Below are positions 25,281-37,592 of a stretch of 64,000 bases of DNA, piece after piece. The DNA is from Paguma larvata. Its lineage: Eukaryota > Chordata > Mammalia > Carnivora > Viverridae. The stretch covers positions 71,399,788 through 71,463,787 of the forward strand of contig CM057836.1 of assembly GCA_030068075.1 (NCBI GenBank), given 5' to 3'. Position numbers and translations under genes: made by a program. The notes beneath the pieces are model-generated. The model ran no database searches. It had not been told where the DNA came from and worked only from the letters and a program-made list of their open reading frames with translations. Numbering within the stretch: the stretch's first letter is position 1; each line of letters opens with the position of its first letter.

Positions 25281-27994
25281 TCAGTCTCCCTGCTGTTCCT
25301 TAACACAACCACATTTCGTCCCCGCAGCTAACATTGGCTCATGCAAACCAAGAATGTTCTCGCTGTTCTTCTGGTCCACACAAATCCCTGTCCTTTAGAA
25401 CCCAGCCCAGAGCCCCTCGTCCATCCAGAAAGCCTCCTGTGCCCCTCCTGGCTGCCTCCTGCCCTGCCCTCCATCAGCATGGATCCGGCAGCACATGGGT
25501 TAGAAACTCTCCCTCCTCTGAAGTGGGTGATGCTAGAAGTTCCCCCAGGACAAAAGGAGGTCTTCGCTACCTTTTGCCACCCTCACAGTGTCCAGCAGCG
25601 TGCCAGGCACAGAGCAGGCACCAAAGCCCAGCTTCCAGGAAAACTTGGTCTTCACGGGCTACCAGAAATACCCCCAGCTCATGCCCCAGGGAAGGAAGGC
25701 CCAGCCACCACTCTGCATCAGGCAGCCTACCTTAGGCTACCAGGGCAGCCCCAGAAGAACCAGAGGGAGGGCCCTGGGATGGCAAATAAACAAGCATGCT
25801 ACTCTCCCCTGCCCCCAGTTCCCCAGGTCCTTGTGGTTCCCACACTGCTAGGGAGGTTCCTCTTTTCTCAGAGTAGAGGAGTGGGGTGGGAGGGGCACCA
25901 GCTCGAAAAGGCAGCACAGCCTGTTGTGCCCCTCCTGGGGCACACACCCCCCCCCAGCCATCCTGCCCACTTCTGGGGTTGCCCTTGAACCTGCTGATCA
26001 GGAAAGCCTGGACGAGGGCCAAGGTAAAAAGCTCAGGACAGATGGCAAGCCCAGCCTCGGGTCAGAGGCTTCTTCCCTTCAGGGGGTGTCCAGATGATGG
26101 TCCCATCAAGAATCCAGGGCCCAGGGTGTCCTTGCCATTTTAACTCGGGCTCACACTGGCCTGAACTTGGGCCTGTGGGTGCATGGCCATGGTGCAGACA
26201 TTAGACGAAACCATCCACAAAACACAGTGGGTCCAGGTTGGTGCCTTTCCTCCCCACCCTCTTCTGCTCCCGGGGGCACCAGAGTGTGGTGCCAAAGAGC
26301 CAGAGACACCGGCCACCCCTCCTTAGCTGTGGGACCCTCAGCAAAGCTACTTAAACATCCCAAGTCTTACTGTTGTCATCTTATTGTGCGTGTGAAGTAA
26401 TAAGCAGAAGATGTCGATCTCACGAGGTCACCGTGAGGAGTACAGGAGACAACATGGGCAGGTGCCCAGCACAGGCGGCTTCTAGTCTCACCATCCCTCC
26501 CAGCCCAAGAAGGGCTCCAGAAACAGCCCATCTCAAGGGAACTTTTCGAGGCCAACATACAGCATTGCTCCTACCCTGAAGAACCCGGCAGCCCCCCGGG
26601 GGAGGAGAGGTGGGGAGGAGAGTCCGTGATGAGCACTTAGGAGGACCCAGACCATGAAGGTTGAGCTGAAGCATCCAAGGCTAGGTGACTGGAGGCTCCA
26701 TGAAGGAAGGCATCTGAGCAGGGCTCGAGGACAGTACGGGCTGGCCCAGGTGGAGCGGGGCAAGAAGGGCGCCTGGGTGGGGCAGGGTAGGCCAGACCTT
26801 CAGCCTGTGGATTCTGGCCTCTGTCCTTGGCTGCCCCAAAGCAGATTTCACAAGTCCTAGTTTCAGCTCTGTGGCTCCAGGTTCAGAAAGAACGCTCCCG
26901 ATTTGATTCCGGGTAGCTGGCCTGGCTGAGCCATGCCCCACCCTGAGAGGGGAGCTATGGGAGGTTCCCCAAAGGAGGTGCCTGGGGAACCTAGGAGGAG
27001 CTCCATTAGGAGCTCCTATCACAGATGAGTGTGTGGGTGGTGACTTAAAACAACCCTAGCGAGAACCCACAGCCCCAGCCCCGGAGAGAACATGGGGCAG
27101 CCCCACAGTTCTGCTGCCTGGAGGGAAGGCACAGGACGGGCCCAAATGCCGAGAGACAGGGCTGCAGCTCAGAGAGGTCCCACAAAAACCGCAGGCAACC
27201 AGCCATCCAGCTGAGAGGAGGTCCCTGCCACCTCCAAAGACAGCTCCTTTCTGGAAGGGGAGCCAGACTGTCCACCTGCAGGCTCTGTGAAGGAGTGGCC
27301 GCAGCCAGTGAGCAGCTGAGCAAGCGGTATCTCAGTGCGGGCCCCCTTCACACCAGTGTCTGGTCCTCACCCCCATAGCACCCAGCTGCCAGACAGCTCC
27401 CCATTCCCTTGCTGACAAGTCCCTCACCCCACAGCCTCCTTCTGGAAGCTTCTACTCACTGGGTCTTGCTCTGCCCTGGAATCATTCAGGTCTTTCAAAG
27501 GCCTTCAGAGAGAGGCAGACCCTATTTGCCCAAGGGTTTTAACCTCATTGGGTTAGCCTGGAGCCTCCTCTGTAAATTTCACCACTAGAGAGAGACGCCT
27601 CTGGGCACTGTGCAAGCCTTCAGGGGGCTCAGAGTCCCTGCGAAAATGCAAACACATCTGCCAGAGTGGGGTTCCCTAAGGCCTCTGGGAGATGACACAG
27701 CTGACAATTTCAGAGCAGGGGCGGGAGGGAGGACCAGAGGACCAGAAAGATGTGCTGCACCTGCCTGGTACAAGGCCCTTTTCTGCTTTGGGCTGCACGG
27801 TGTCCCAGGAGATTTGAGCAAAAACTTTCAGTCTGCCTAAGAGTGACTACTCTGGCCCAGGAGAAACCCGGAGCCCAGGCTGGGGACTGCGGCAGGAGCC
27901 AGGATGGGTGGAGATGGTGGGTGAGCGGGGCAGAGAGGTGGGCCCTTCAGGAACTCTGCTTCTTCCTCCTCTTCTAGCTTCTGAATGGAGCCAG

Positions 27995-28175
27995 GAAGAA
28001 GCAAAGGGCTCAGGGCTAGGACTCAGGGGAGCCAAGTTCAAGCCCCAGAACTACCATTTACCAGGCAAGTGACTCTGGCAAATTCTCTAAGGTCCCTAAG
28101 GTCCCCGAGTCTTAGTTTCCCTCCTCAGGTGAGAATAAAATCTGATAGTGCAATCCCAGAACCTGGTCCAGATGC
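27995..28175 (+). repeat. MIR element
   Basis: MIR-type order: 'gggctaggactcaggggagc', then 'ccaggcaagtgactctggca' and 'gtcttagtttccctcctcag'. Diverged. Confidence 0.6.
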
Positions 28176-28364
28176 TCAATAATGACTTCATTCTTACCCC
28201 TCTGAACTTCGGTTTCCTAAACAGATTCTTTATGTCCTCACAGAGGATCGTCAAAAGGTTAAAATTAGCCTACGGATGTAAGAGGCCCCAGGAGCAGTAA
28301 GTAGCACACTCTGATTCAAATATCCTCACCACCCCCGGGCATCGTGGCCACTCAGCTGTGGGCT

Positions 28365-28378
28365 GTTGCCCTGGCAAC
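28365..28378. promoter_or_regulatory. candidate RFX X-box
   Basis: GTTGCCCTGGCAAC is a perfect inverted repeat that fits the RFX-family X-box consensus (GTTRCC, spacer, GGYAAC). It lies in intron 16, 64 bases downstream of the exon end. Binding is not shown by the sequence alone. Confidence 0.4.
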
Positions 28379-28440
28379 CACCACCTGCCAGCGCTGCCCT
28401 CTGCCCTCTGGGCGACCCCAGGGATGACAACGGCCACTCA

Positions 28441-28671
<231 letters not shown>

Positions 28672-30649
28672 TCATCCACTTGGCCCCTGATCAGATACTC
28701 TCTTGCCCCACTCTTAGCAGCACTGTCAGGTGTGCCTATAGTCTTGCTTTGTTTGTTCCTCTTACCCACACCCACGGTATGCACCATCCTCAGTGACTGT
28801 GTGGCCATTTTTATATTCACACACCCCACAGGTCCCCGATGAACTTTGTATACGAGAGACCCAGAAAACAACTGGCCACCCAGAAATGGAGCTAGGCAAG
28901 GAACTGAAAATGAAAGGTCCCCTAAAGGGCAGAGTTGTGCTTTAGACCTTGCCAGCACACAATAAGTGCTCAATTAACATCTCCTAAACTGAACTGCAAA
29001 CTCTGTTTCCTGACCCTGGAAACATGAGGAGTGTCATCGGTCATGTGTTACTTTACCAAAGAATTCTCCACTGGATTTCCTAAAATAGCCAGCTCCCCTT
29101 ATATGTACATTAGGGTTCAAGTGACACCAACTCCTATTCAGTCACCATTTAGGAACACAGTTGCTCTGCAAAGGGAGAGAGCAACTTCAGAATCTCTTTC
29201 AACCTGAAAACTGGGCATTCTCTGAGGTCAGGATGCTGCTGGATGTGGGGATGTGGCCTTGAAGGGAGCTGGGAGGAGAGGGGAAGGGCTGGTTCCACCA
29301 GAAGGCGGGACCACAGGAGGGGCCGACCGCTCCCTCCCTCTGCCCTGGACATAGCAGAGACCATTAGAACGCTGCTCACCATAACCAGGGCAGGGGGCCT
29401 GCTGTGCCAGGCGTTGACCCTTCAGTTGTCAGGGAGTATTGGGGTCCCAGGGTCCCCAGGGTCAAGGAAGCTGGGGACACTTAGGACATTCAAAGCAGTG
29501 GCGATTCACTAATGGCTACGGAAGTACTGCATTCTTTATACCGTGGGTACTGCCAGCCGCACTGATGCACGCCAGCTGCCTGGGCAGCATGTGAACTTGG
29601 CTGAGCCACTGAGGCCCAAACAAGGCTGTGGCTCTGGTTCTCACCGGGTGGTGAGCGTGAGGCCCTTTTAATCCTGGCATCGCTGTTGGGACAAACCCAC
29701 ATGACTGTCAGGCCCGGTACTTGATCGCTGCCCGGTTAGTTCTGCTGGACCATCTGAGGCTGGCCCACAGGCCCGCACAGAAGCGGAGTCCTGCATCTGG
29801 ACAGGGGGCATCCTGTGATCTGAGGCTGGAGACCCCCGACAGGGAGGCCAGCCTCCACCTGGGGGCTCTCCCCTCTGACCTTCTTGCTCACTCGGAGCCC
29901 TGGCCCGAGACCTTGTGCTGAGCCCTGGGCCTCCAGCCTCAGGAAGGACGTTGATGGCCTCACTCTGCTTCTTGCTTCTCACACCTTGTTTGCCTTAGGT
30001 TGTGACTTGCTGCTACCGAATGGAGATCGGGGTGGAATTTGCCGCAGTTCTCTTTTCAGAGGAGGTGGTTTGGGTTCTGGCCAATTATTCGTTTTCCTCT
30101 TCACCTTTCCTCAAAAATGCCACGTGCATTTTCTGCCTCTGCTCACAGGACACCCCCACCCTCCCCTGGCCTCGCCTTTCCCTGTTCATCCCCCTTCAAG
30201 CCTGAGCTTATGTCCCACCTTCTCCAGGGAGACGTCTCAGACCCTTAGGAGGCCTCGTACCCTCGAGAACATCTACTAGTGGATGGCCTGGCTGGCTTAC
30301 AAGGTCCTTAGGCCAGAAACTGGGGTCCCCACAGTTTGGACTGCTCGGCCCTGGGCAGGAGCACGGTCTCTGCATTCTGGTGGGCGGCTGCTGGGGAAAA
30401 TTGGACCTGCCGTCCCTACTCTTCCCTCCTGGATTCTCGAAGGGTCCAACGCTCTACAAGTATTAGGAGCCTCTGCTTCAGGAATATGAAGACATGATTT
30501 CTGCCTTTAAGGTAACAATTAGTGCTAAAAATGACAAGTTGCCCATCTAATCGGGTCCTGATTATCAAGTAGTAATCAGTGGCTCAGACTCAGTGCAGGG
30601 AAGGAAGCAGTGAGAGATCTCGCTGGGGCTGGTGTTTGCTGGAAAGGAG

Positions 30650-30856
30650 GGCTGCCTGGGGGGCTCACTCGGTGTTGGCTCAGGTCGTGATCTCACGGTT
30701 CGTGGGATCCAGCACCGGGGGCTCTATGCTGTTGGGCACCACGCCAACAGCGTGCAACCTGCTTGGGATTCTCTCTCTCTGCCCCTCCCCCTCTTGCGCA
30801 CACGTGCTCTCTCACTCTCAAAAATAAATAAAATCTAAAAAGATAAAAACCAAAAA
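30650..30856 (+). mobile_element. SINEC (feliform SINE), diverged
   Basis: The head is 'gctgcctggggggctcact', then 'caggtcgtgatctcacggtt' and a tail 'aaaaataaataaaatct'. A part of the head after the control box is deleted compared with other copies. Confidence 0.88.
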
Positions 30857-33800
30857 AGATGGTGGGGTGACACATGGTTGGGAGTTGGGGGACAGGTGAA
30901 GCATTGGGAAGGGGGAACCAGTGGCTGGAGCAGGTGTTGATGAGGGGTGAAAACCCCTTCCTGCACGTGTGGGGAGCATCCAGGCTCAAGTCCATTCCAG
31001 GGCTGTCCCCCCTCCCCTCAGGCAGCCAGAGCAGCAGAGTCCCCTGGGCGGGGCCGCTTCGGTCTGGGCTGGGCTGCTTCCCGGGACAGTTCCCTGGGCA
31101 GACCAGCCCTGAAGCATCCCCCTGGTACCCCATCTCCCCAGATATGCCTCCTCTTCGGCTCCTCTCTGCTAGGCCCAGCCCCCCTCCTGCTCCCTGCATC
31201 CCTGAGAGCCCAGGATGAGTGGCAGACTTGACTGCACCATGTGCCTAGAACAGAAGTGGCTAAAAGCTGAGCTGGCATAGTGTCTTCCACCAACACAGGC
31301 TGTTATCCCTGCGGCTGCTGACATTCCATTAGCGTGAGTGACCTAGAACGGAATTTCTCAACCGCACCACATCCTTTCTGGGCTGGGGCAAGCGCTCCAA
31401 TAGTCACCCTCTGGTCGGATCCTTCCCTCCCGGATCCTGGGAGGCTCCACATTAGCTCCTGAGATTTCCTCAGTCTCGCAGTTCAGCAGTGCCAAGAGGG
31501 ATCTTCCTCAACAAAGAACCCTGCCCTGACTGTCCATGACAACAATTCAAATGCCTTTGTGCAGCCACCGTCCATTCCTGCCTCTCCTCCCATGCCCTTG
31601 GGCACCCACGTGCTGCTCATATAGGTATTAGCAACCCGAACTGGGGGACAGGCTCCTGGACTCATCCGCATCCTGCTTCATGTCACTGCCCTTGCTGGGA
31701 CTTCCCCTTTCCCTCCAGCATCCGGCCAACTCCCAACCAGATGTCACCCTCCGACTTTCTGTGTGTCCCTGTGGGGGCTGTACACACACCCCTCCAGGAA
31801 AGCCGTCACTATGTAGGACCTGGCTATCTGCACACCTGCTGGCATGCCACTAATTCACTGCCGAACTCTCTCCCCACTCCTCCCCTCCCCATCACAGCAT
31901 AGGGCTCCCTCTCCATCCCCTCACCCAGACCGGGTGGCCCAGTTCTTCGCACAATAGGACAGGAAGGCTGGCAGAGCACTGGTGTGCTTCTGTGGCTGGT
32001 GGGTGACACTTCCCAGCCCACGAAACAAGCCAGAGCCTCGTCAGAACCCGATGCTTCCTGGGTGCCCCATCCTTTCCACCAGCCCAGCCCCTGGCATGCC
32101 TGTCTCATACATCAAAATGAATCTAAAACATCATTTGAAGACAGGATTCTGAGATTTGAAAAAAGCCCACTATTTTAATTCAGTGGTTCTAGTCCTCCGC
32201 CAGCGTGATCGCCCTTCCCCTTCTCTAAATATTCATTAGTTTTTACTTAGCACTTACACAGTATAGACTTATATCTCTAGATATTATCTATCTATGTGTA
32301 TTTATAGATTTATCTCTTTGCCACATAGCCTTATGAATTTAATAACAAAGATAAATTTATATCAAGCATTTTTGAATTCAAATAATCTGGACACAGTGTG
32401 TGGCTGGTCCCGCCTACAGATGGTAAAACTACGATTTGTCTTGTCCTGTGTCCTGCCATGCGTCCCCGCCTGGATGGCAGGTACTCGTAGGCCAGGGCTC
32501 TGCTTCCCGCCACATCAGGGTCCTCCTCGCCCCTCCAGTGCCCGGCACAGAGCCGAGCACATGGTGTCTGCTTAGGTCTGTGAAAATGTGTGTTGTTACA
32601 ACCATCTGGCCACACTCGGGGGTCTTGCAGTCCGTGTTAAATCAGGGCTGATTTCTATTACCACCGCTTCCCCCTGCTGGGTCTGGGTTAGGAGGTAGGA
32701 GAGGAATCTGCTCACCGGGTGCCTCATCATTGCGGCGCGGGCTGGACTCAGGTAGCCAACGAGCAAAGTGCTGGCCGAGTCTGTTTTAAGCTGTGTGGAA
32801 GCAGAGTTTTACAGAGCCTGGGAAGCAGCAGGGGGTTCTGGGTAGGACATGAAGGCATCTGGCTCCTTGGGATTTGGGGTCTTTATCCTTGGAGGACAGT
32901 CACCCAGGCAGAGCCGGAAGTACAACCAAGGAATGTCGCTGAGACAGGAAGGCCCGGAATAAGCACCTAGCAGCCCTCTCACACCCTGACGGGAGTCACC
33001 GTGGGGGAGGAATGGCCACACTGCTGTCCTCAGACCCGGCACTGTGATGCCGCTCGGAGTGGACAGACACTGGCCCAGGAGCGAGAAACCCGAGCCAAAG
33101 CCCCAGCTCTGTGGTCACCCAGCAGGCATGTCACAGGTTCCAGTGAAACAGGAGCGAAGTCTCCCACTAGATGAACGGCAGTGACCTATAAGCAGCAGCT
33201 GAGAAACCCGCAGCTGCATCGGGCCCTCAAGCACGGGCCTGCTGAGGCTGCGGGAAGGGACACTGGCTTTCACACTGCTGGTGTAGTCGACCTGGAAAAG
33301 CAGTTTCTAGGCCTCATGCCCCTGAAGGCTCCCAGAAAGCCCCCGAGCCCTGTGGCCTGTTTGGCAAGGCAGGGGGCCCTCCTCGTGGCTCCCGGGACTT
33401 AAGAAGGGTGTAAGAAAGGAGGAGGACAGGAGGGGATGGACGGAGCCCCAGCCCACTAGGTCGAACCACCCTTGGCTATAGCCCCCTCTTGCCAGCACTT
33501 TCCTGTGTGTCAAGCTGCAGAAGCCCATATCCAATAGACACCGAGGTCTTACAAGACTGAATGCCCTTCCCACGCCTTGCGTCTGAAGGCAGATGTGAAA
33601 GTGAGTGTTCTCTCTGGGGAAGAGGAAGGAGCAAGAATCCATGTAAACACGCCGTGTGCTCTGTCCTGCTGCAGGGGTGAGGCTGCTGGGCCTATGGGAA
33701 GGAGTCCTGGGTCCTGGACTCCACAGTCCTGTCCAGTCGAAGTGGCATGTGTGCCCTGGCCCTAGCAGGGAGGCCCAGTGAGGCCACAAGGCCACTCTCC

Positions 33801-35569
33801 AGGAGCTCACGCCCTCCCAAAGAATGCCGCCTGAGCCTTGGTCGTCCACACCCGCCACCTCACGCCCAGGCTGTGTGCTCCCTCGGTCATCGTCCTCAGC
33901 ACACACTTCATCTACCACTGTGCGCTGGTCCTGCGTCGCCTGCACAGTCTGGCGCTCTGGGGGCACACACGGATGCTCAGCTGACCCGAACAGAGCCGGC
34001 CCCTGCTGGACCATGAAATGTCTCAGCCTTGCAGAGTCTGTCTGCAGCTCTCTGCATCCGGGCGGCCCCCTCCTGGGGGGAAGACAGAGACCAGTGTCTC
34101 CGGGTGTCACCACAAGGCATCTCTGCCCATCCTCCCAGTCGCTCGGGCCAGGGGCTGATGAAGGAGACTCTCCGGGAATGCATGTCAGCCTCCCCCTCCC
34201 CCTCCTCCCTCTCTTCCTGGACCCTGCCTGGCCGTGCTCCTGGGGCAGGATCAGCCTGCTAATTCTTTGTCAAAAGGATTACTACTTGGAGCTGTTCCCA
34301 AGTGAGGCAAAGACAAATCATTTTTCTTCCCACTGCCATAAAGAGGAGATATCTTACGGTGAGCCTCCTCAGAAATGGGTGAAAGTGAGCCTTTCCAAAA
34401 AAAATATTTTTTAAAAAAAAGTGTATTTTGTAAACAGGGGATATTTTTGTGAAGCCGGCTCTAGCTAAGCAAACAATGGCCTGGCGTCAGAGGTCATCTT
34501 GTCCATTCCCCTTTCCAGGAGCCTCCGATCATTCCTTCCTGTGTCCTCTCCTGGCTGCTACCCCCGCCCCCTGGCACCCCGTTCCTGGCGGTCGGGGAAT
34601 ACCAGCAGAGCAGACCTGGCCGCAGGAAAGATACGGGCCGTGTGGGCGGCAAGCACAACGGGTCCATATTTTCACTTCCATGTTCCTAAAAACGGCTCCC
34701 TATAAAATTACTCAGCATATGCAATAAACACCTGAACATGGCCACTGCTGTCCACCGGAAGGAGCCACCTCTGGCCCATCCCTCACTCCCCATCAAACGG
34801 GAGGACACTGTGTTGAAAGAGCCTGAAACAGCCTTCAGCCCCAGACAACGCGGGTACACTCCTAGGCCCTGGCGCCTCCCGGCAAGTGCCTTCACCTCCC
34901 TGGGACAGTCAGTGGAACCACCCAGGAAGGCTGCTGGGAGGACTAAGGGCAATAGAGCCTATAGAGGCAGCCCTGGTACACAGCCGCCCCTCAAGACGGG
35001 TCTCCTGAGTCCACACCATCATTGCCAGTCTCCCCCAGTAGACCCTGTGCCCGGCAGGGAACACGTCTTTCTCCTAATGTCAACACATCTGCTGACTAAC
35101 AGAAGGAGGTTGAGCCGCAGGGACTCACTGAGGCCTCTGGAGAGTTGCAGGCATTCCCAGATTCAGAGAAGTCCCAGGAAGACAGGCTGCCTCGTCCCGT
35201 GGAACTGTTCACTCTTCGTGGTCCCACCAGCCCCATCCCTCTGGCTCCTGGCTACTGTGGGAGCCCTCTGTGGTAGGGGAGGGGATGGCAGCAGGTGTGG
35301 CGTGGCGAATGCACAAAAGGGGGAATTATCTCTTTAAAGGACAGTAATTAGTAATTCTGGCTGATGGCTGTGCCGTGCTGTTTTAATGAAGAGTTCTATT
35401 TTTACAGAAAAACGCATAATTGAGTGAAAAAGCAGGCTATTCTTTGAGTCAGGCGGTCACGCCTCTGGAAAGTCTAACTCCTGGGCCAGGAGGCCAGAGC
35501 CTGTACACCGCACCAGGGATACACAGGAAGTGGGCCCCATCTTACGTGCCCCAGGTCCGACTCGGTGCT

Positions 35570-35730
35570 GCAAAGCAGGGTCCAAGTCTGATGACCCAAG
35601 TTCAAAGCCTGGTTTCCCTTCTTTTAGCCATGTGACCTCTGGGTCAAGTCACTTTAACTTCTCAGAACCTTAGTTTTGTATCTGTAAAGTGGGAATGACA
35701 GTATTTTATACAGTACTGTATACCGGCAGC
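35570..35730 (+). repeat. MIR element
   Basis: Well-preserved middle: 'gccatgtgacctctgggtca' and 'accttagttttgtatctgta', followed by 'aagtgggaatgacagtat'. A second, weaker MIR tail follows at about 35855-35975. Confidence 0.75.
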
Positions 35731-37031
35731 GGGGGTGGGGGGAGGGTTGTTATGTGGACACGATGCACATTAAGGCCTAGCAGGGGTTCTTACTTCATAA
35801 AGCACTCGATCCAGCTTTGCCCCACCTGCCATTGTTTACCCAGCCTCCATTACTTATGCCCTCATTTGTAAAGTGAGAGTAATGTGGTTGCTATACCTCC
35901 TGGGGTCCCTGAGGGGATCGGGGAGTTAGTGCGGTGTCTGGCACGGAGCACGCGCTGGGCGCACTGCTGTTTTATTATTATTGAAGCTCATGGGGTTTGA
36001 GCATCTCAGGGTTGTTCAGCCCACCACCTGGCTTGGGTTCTGGCCTCTGCTCTGCCCTGTACCAGCTGTCTGACCTTTAGACATCATCTAGTTTTCCCAT
36101 TAGCTTTTTCATCTTTTCAAGTAGGGCTATAAAGGGCAAAAAGTAAACACACCCAAACAACAAAACAGGAATTTGGAGTGAGGGCCGTAAGACGCCAACA
36201 TCCCTGTGGGTTCCCTCCTTCCCTCCAGAGCAACAAACAAAACGACTCCCATGGTCTACCCATCAGAGGGTCTACTGAGGTGTGTGGGTGCCCAGCTGTG
36301 GGTTCCCCACAGGGAGGAGGGGGAGGCAGGGTGCGGGCCACAGTCTGCTCTGAAGGTGACTCCATCCCCACGGGGAAGCTCAAACTGTATATCCGAGGTA
36401 ATCAGGGAACAAACCAGAAGTGAATCCAGTACTCGACTGAGTGGTTCAGTTTTGACCAACAGTGGTGAGGGGTGGGGGGGCTTCCAGGGTAACTGGAGCG
36501 GAGGGCTGGCCCAGCAGGGATGAGGACCTGAAAGTGGGGCAGGTCGCCCAGCTGGCTAGGCACAGAGGCCTCACCCCCAGGACAGGAAGGGACAGGGGAA
36601 GTCCGGTAGGAGTCAGCCCACCCCTTGCCCTCATTCAGGCTGTGGTCACCAGGCTCCAACACCTGGCTCAAACCAGTGGCCCAGGAAGCCAGGCAGGTGC
36701 AGGGTGACATGGGTCACATACACTCTACCAAATTCCATGCCTCTGGGAGATGCCACCAGGGAAATTAACTGGTTAAACTCACACACATGCTCTTCGAGGG
36801 TATTATTTTAAAGTGACTCTAAGAGCCCTGAAAAGCCATAGTGAAGCCCAGCTTTCTTTCCCTCCTAGAGACTCACCCCAAACATGGACGGGATCCTGAC
36901 GACGGCTCTTAGCTGTAAAAACCAATAATTTTTCCTTGGGTCTGGAGGATTAACTGACCCATGTACCCTAATCTTTTAAGGTTCACACTGATCCCCCACC
37001 TCTTAATGAATTTATTCAAAGTGAACTGATT

Positions 37032-37161
37032 TGGGGGTACTTGGGTAACTCAGTTGGCTGAACATCATACGACTTGATTTTGGCTCAGGTCATAATCCCA
37101 GGGTTGCGGGGCTGAGCCCAGTGTTGGGCTCCGCGCTGAGTGTGGACCCTGCTTAAAACCA

Positions 37162-37195
<34 letters not shown>
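37032..37195 (+). mobile_element. SINEC, diverged copy ending in (TC)n
   Basis: 'ggtacttgggtaactcagtt', then 'ggctcaggtcataatcccag' and a (TC)n run at 37166-37194. No A-tail follows, so the 3' end is lost or decayed. Confidence 0.85.
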
Positions 37196-37197
<2 letters not shown>

Positions 37198-37356
37198 CCC
37201 TCCTTCCCCCTCCCCAACAGCCAGCAAGCTTCTGCTTCCTGAAATTAGCTCCTTTTTGCTTCAAAAGCCCTGCCCCTGCCTGGAGAATAGTCTCAGGGCA
37301 TTTCTGAGAGGTGCCTGCTCCTGAGCTCTCTGGTGGCTGGCTGCGTGGCAAGGTCT

Positions 37357-37383
37357 TTTTTTTTTTTTTTCCTGTTTATTTAT

Positions 37384-37437
<54 letters not shown>

Positions 37438-37592
37438 GGAGCCGAAGAGCACAGAGAGAGAGGGAGAGAAAGCATTCCAAGCAGGCTCCTCGCTGTCAGT
37501 GCAGAACCTGATGTGGGGCTCGAACAGTGAGATCATGACCTGAGCCGAAATCAGGAAGGACACTTAAGCGACTGAGCCACCCCGGTGCCCCA
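37357..37592 (-). mobile_element. SINEC (feliform SINE)
   Basis: Reverse copy with poly-T, a long (GA)n run at 37387-37432, 'cagtgagatcatgacctgag' and a head ending 'ctgagccaccccggtgcccc'. Confidence 0.93.
37387..37432. repeat. (GA)23 microsatellite inside SINEC
   Basis: A pure GA run of 46 bases, the expanded tail dinucleotide tract of the reverse SINE. It is likely polymorphic. Confidence 0.95.

Noticed and set aside
30180..30240. Coding exon suggested by an open frame
   Set aside because: The words 'cttatgtcccaccttctcca' and following fit the 3' end of an old L2 element better.
33307..34113. 268-codon minus-strand open frame in intron 15
   Set aside because: No acceptor/donor pattern, no family resemblance, Pro/Arg/Ser-rich chance composition.
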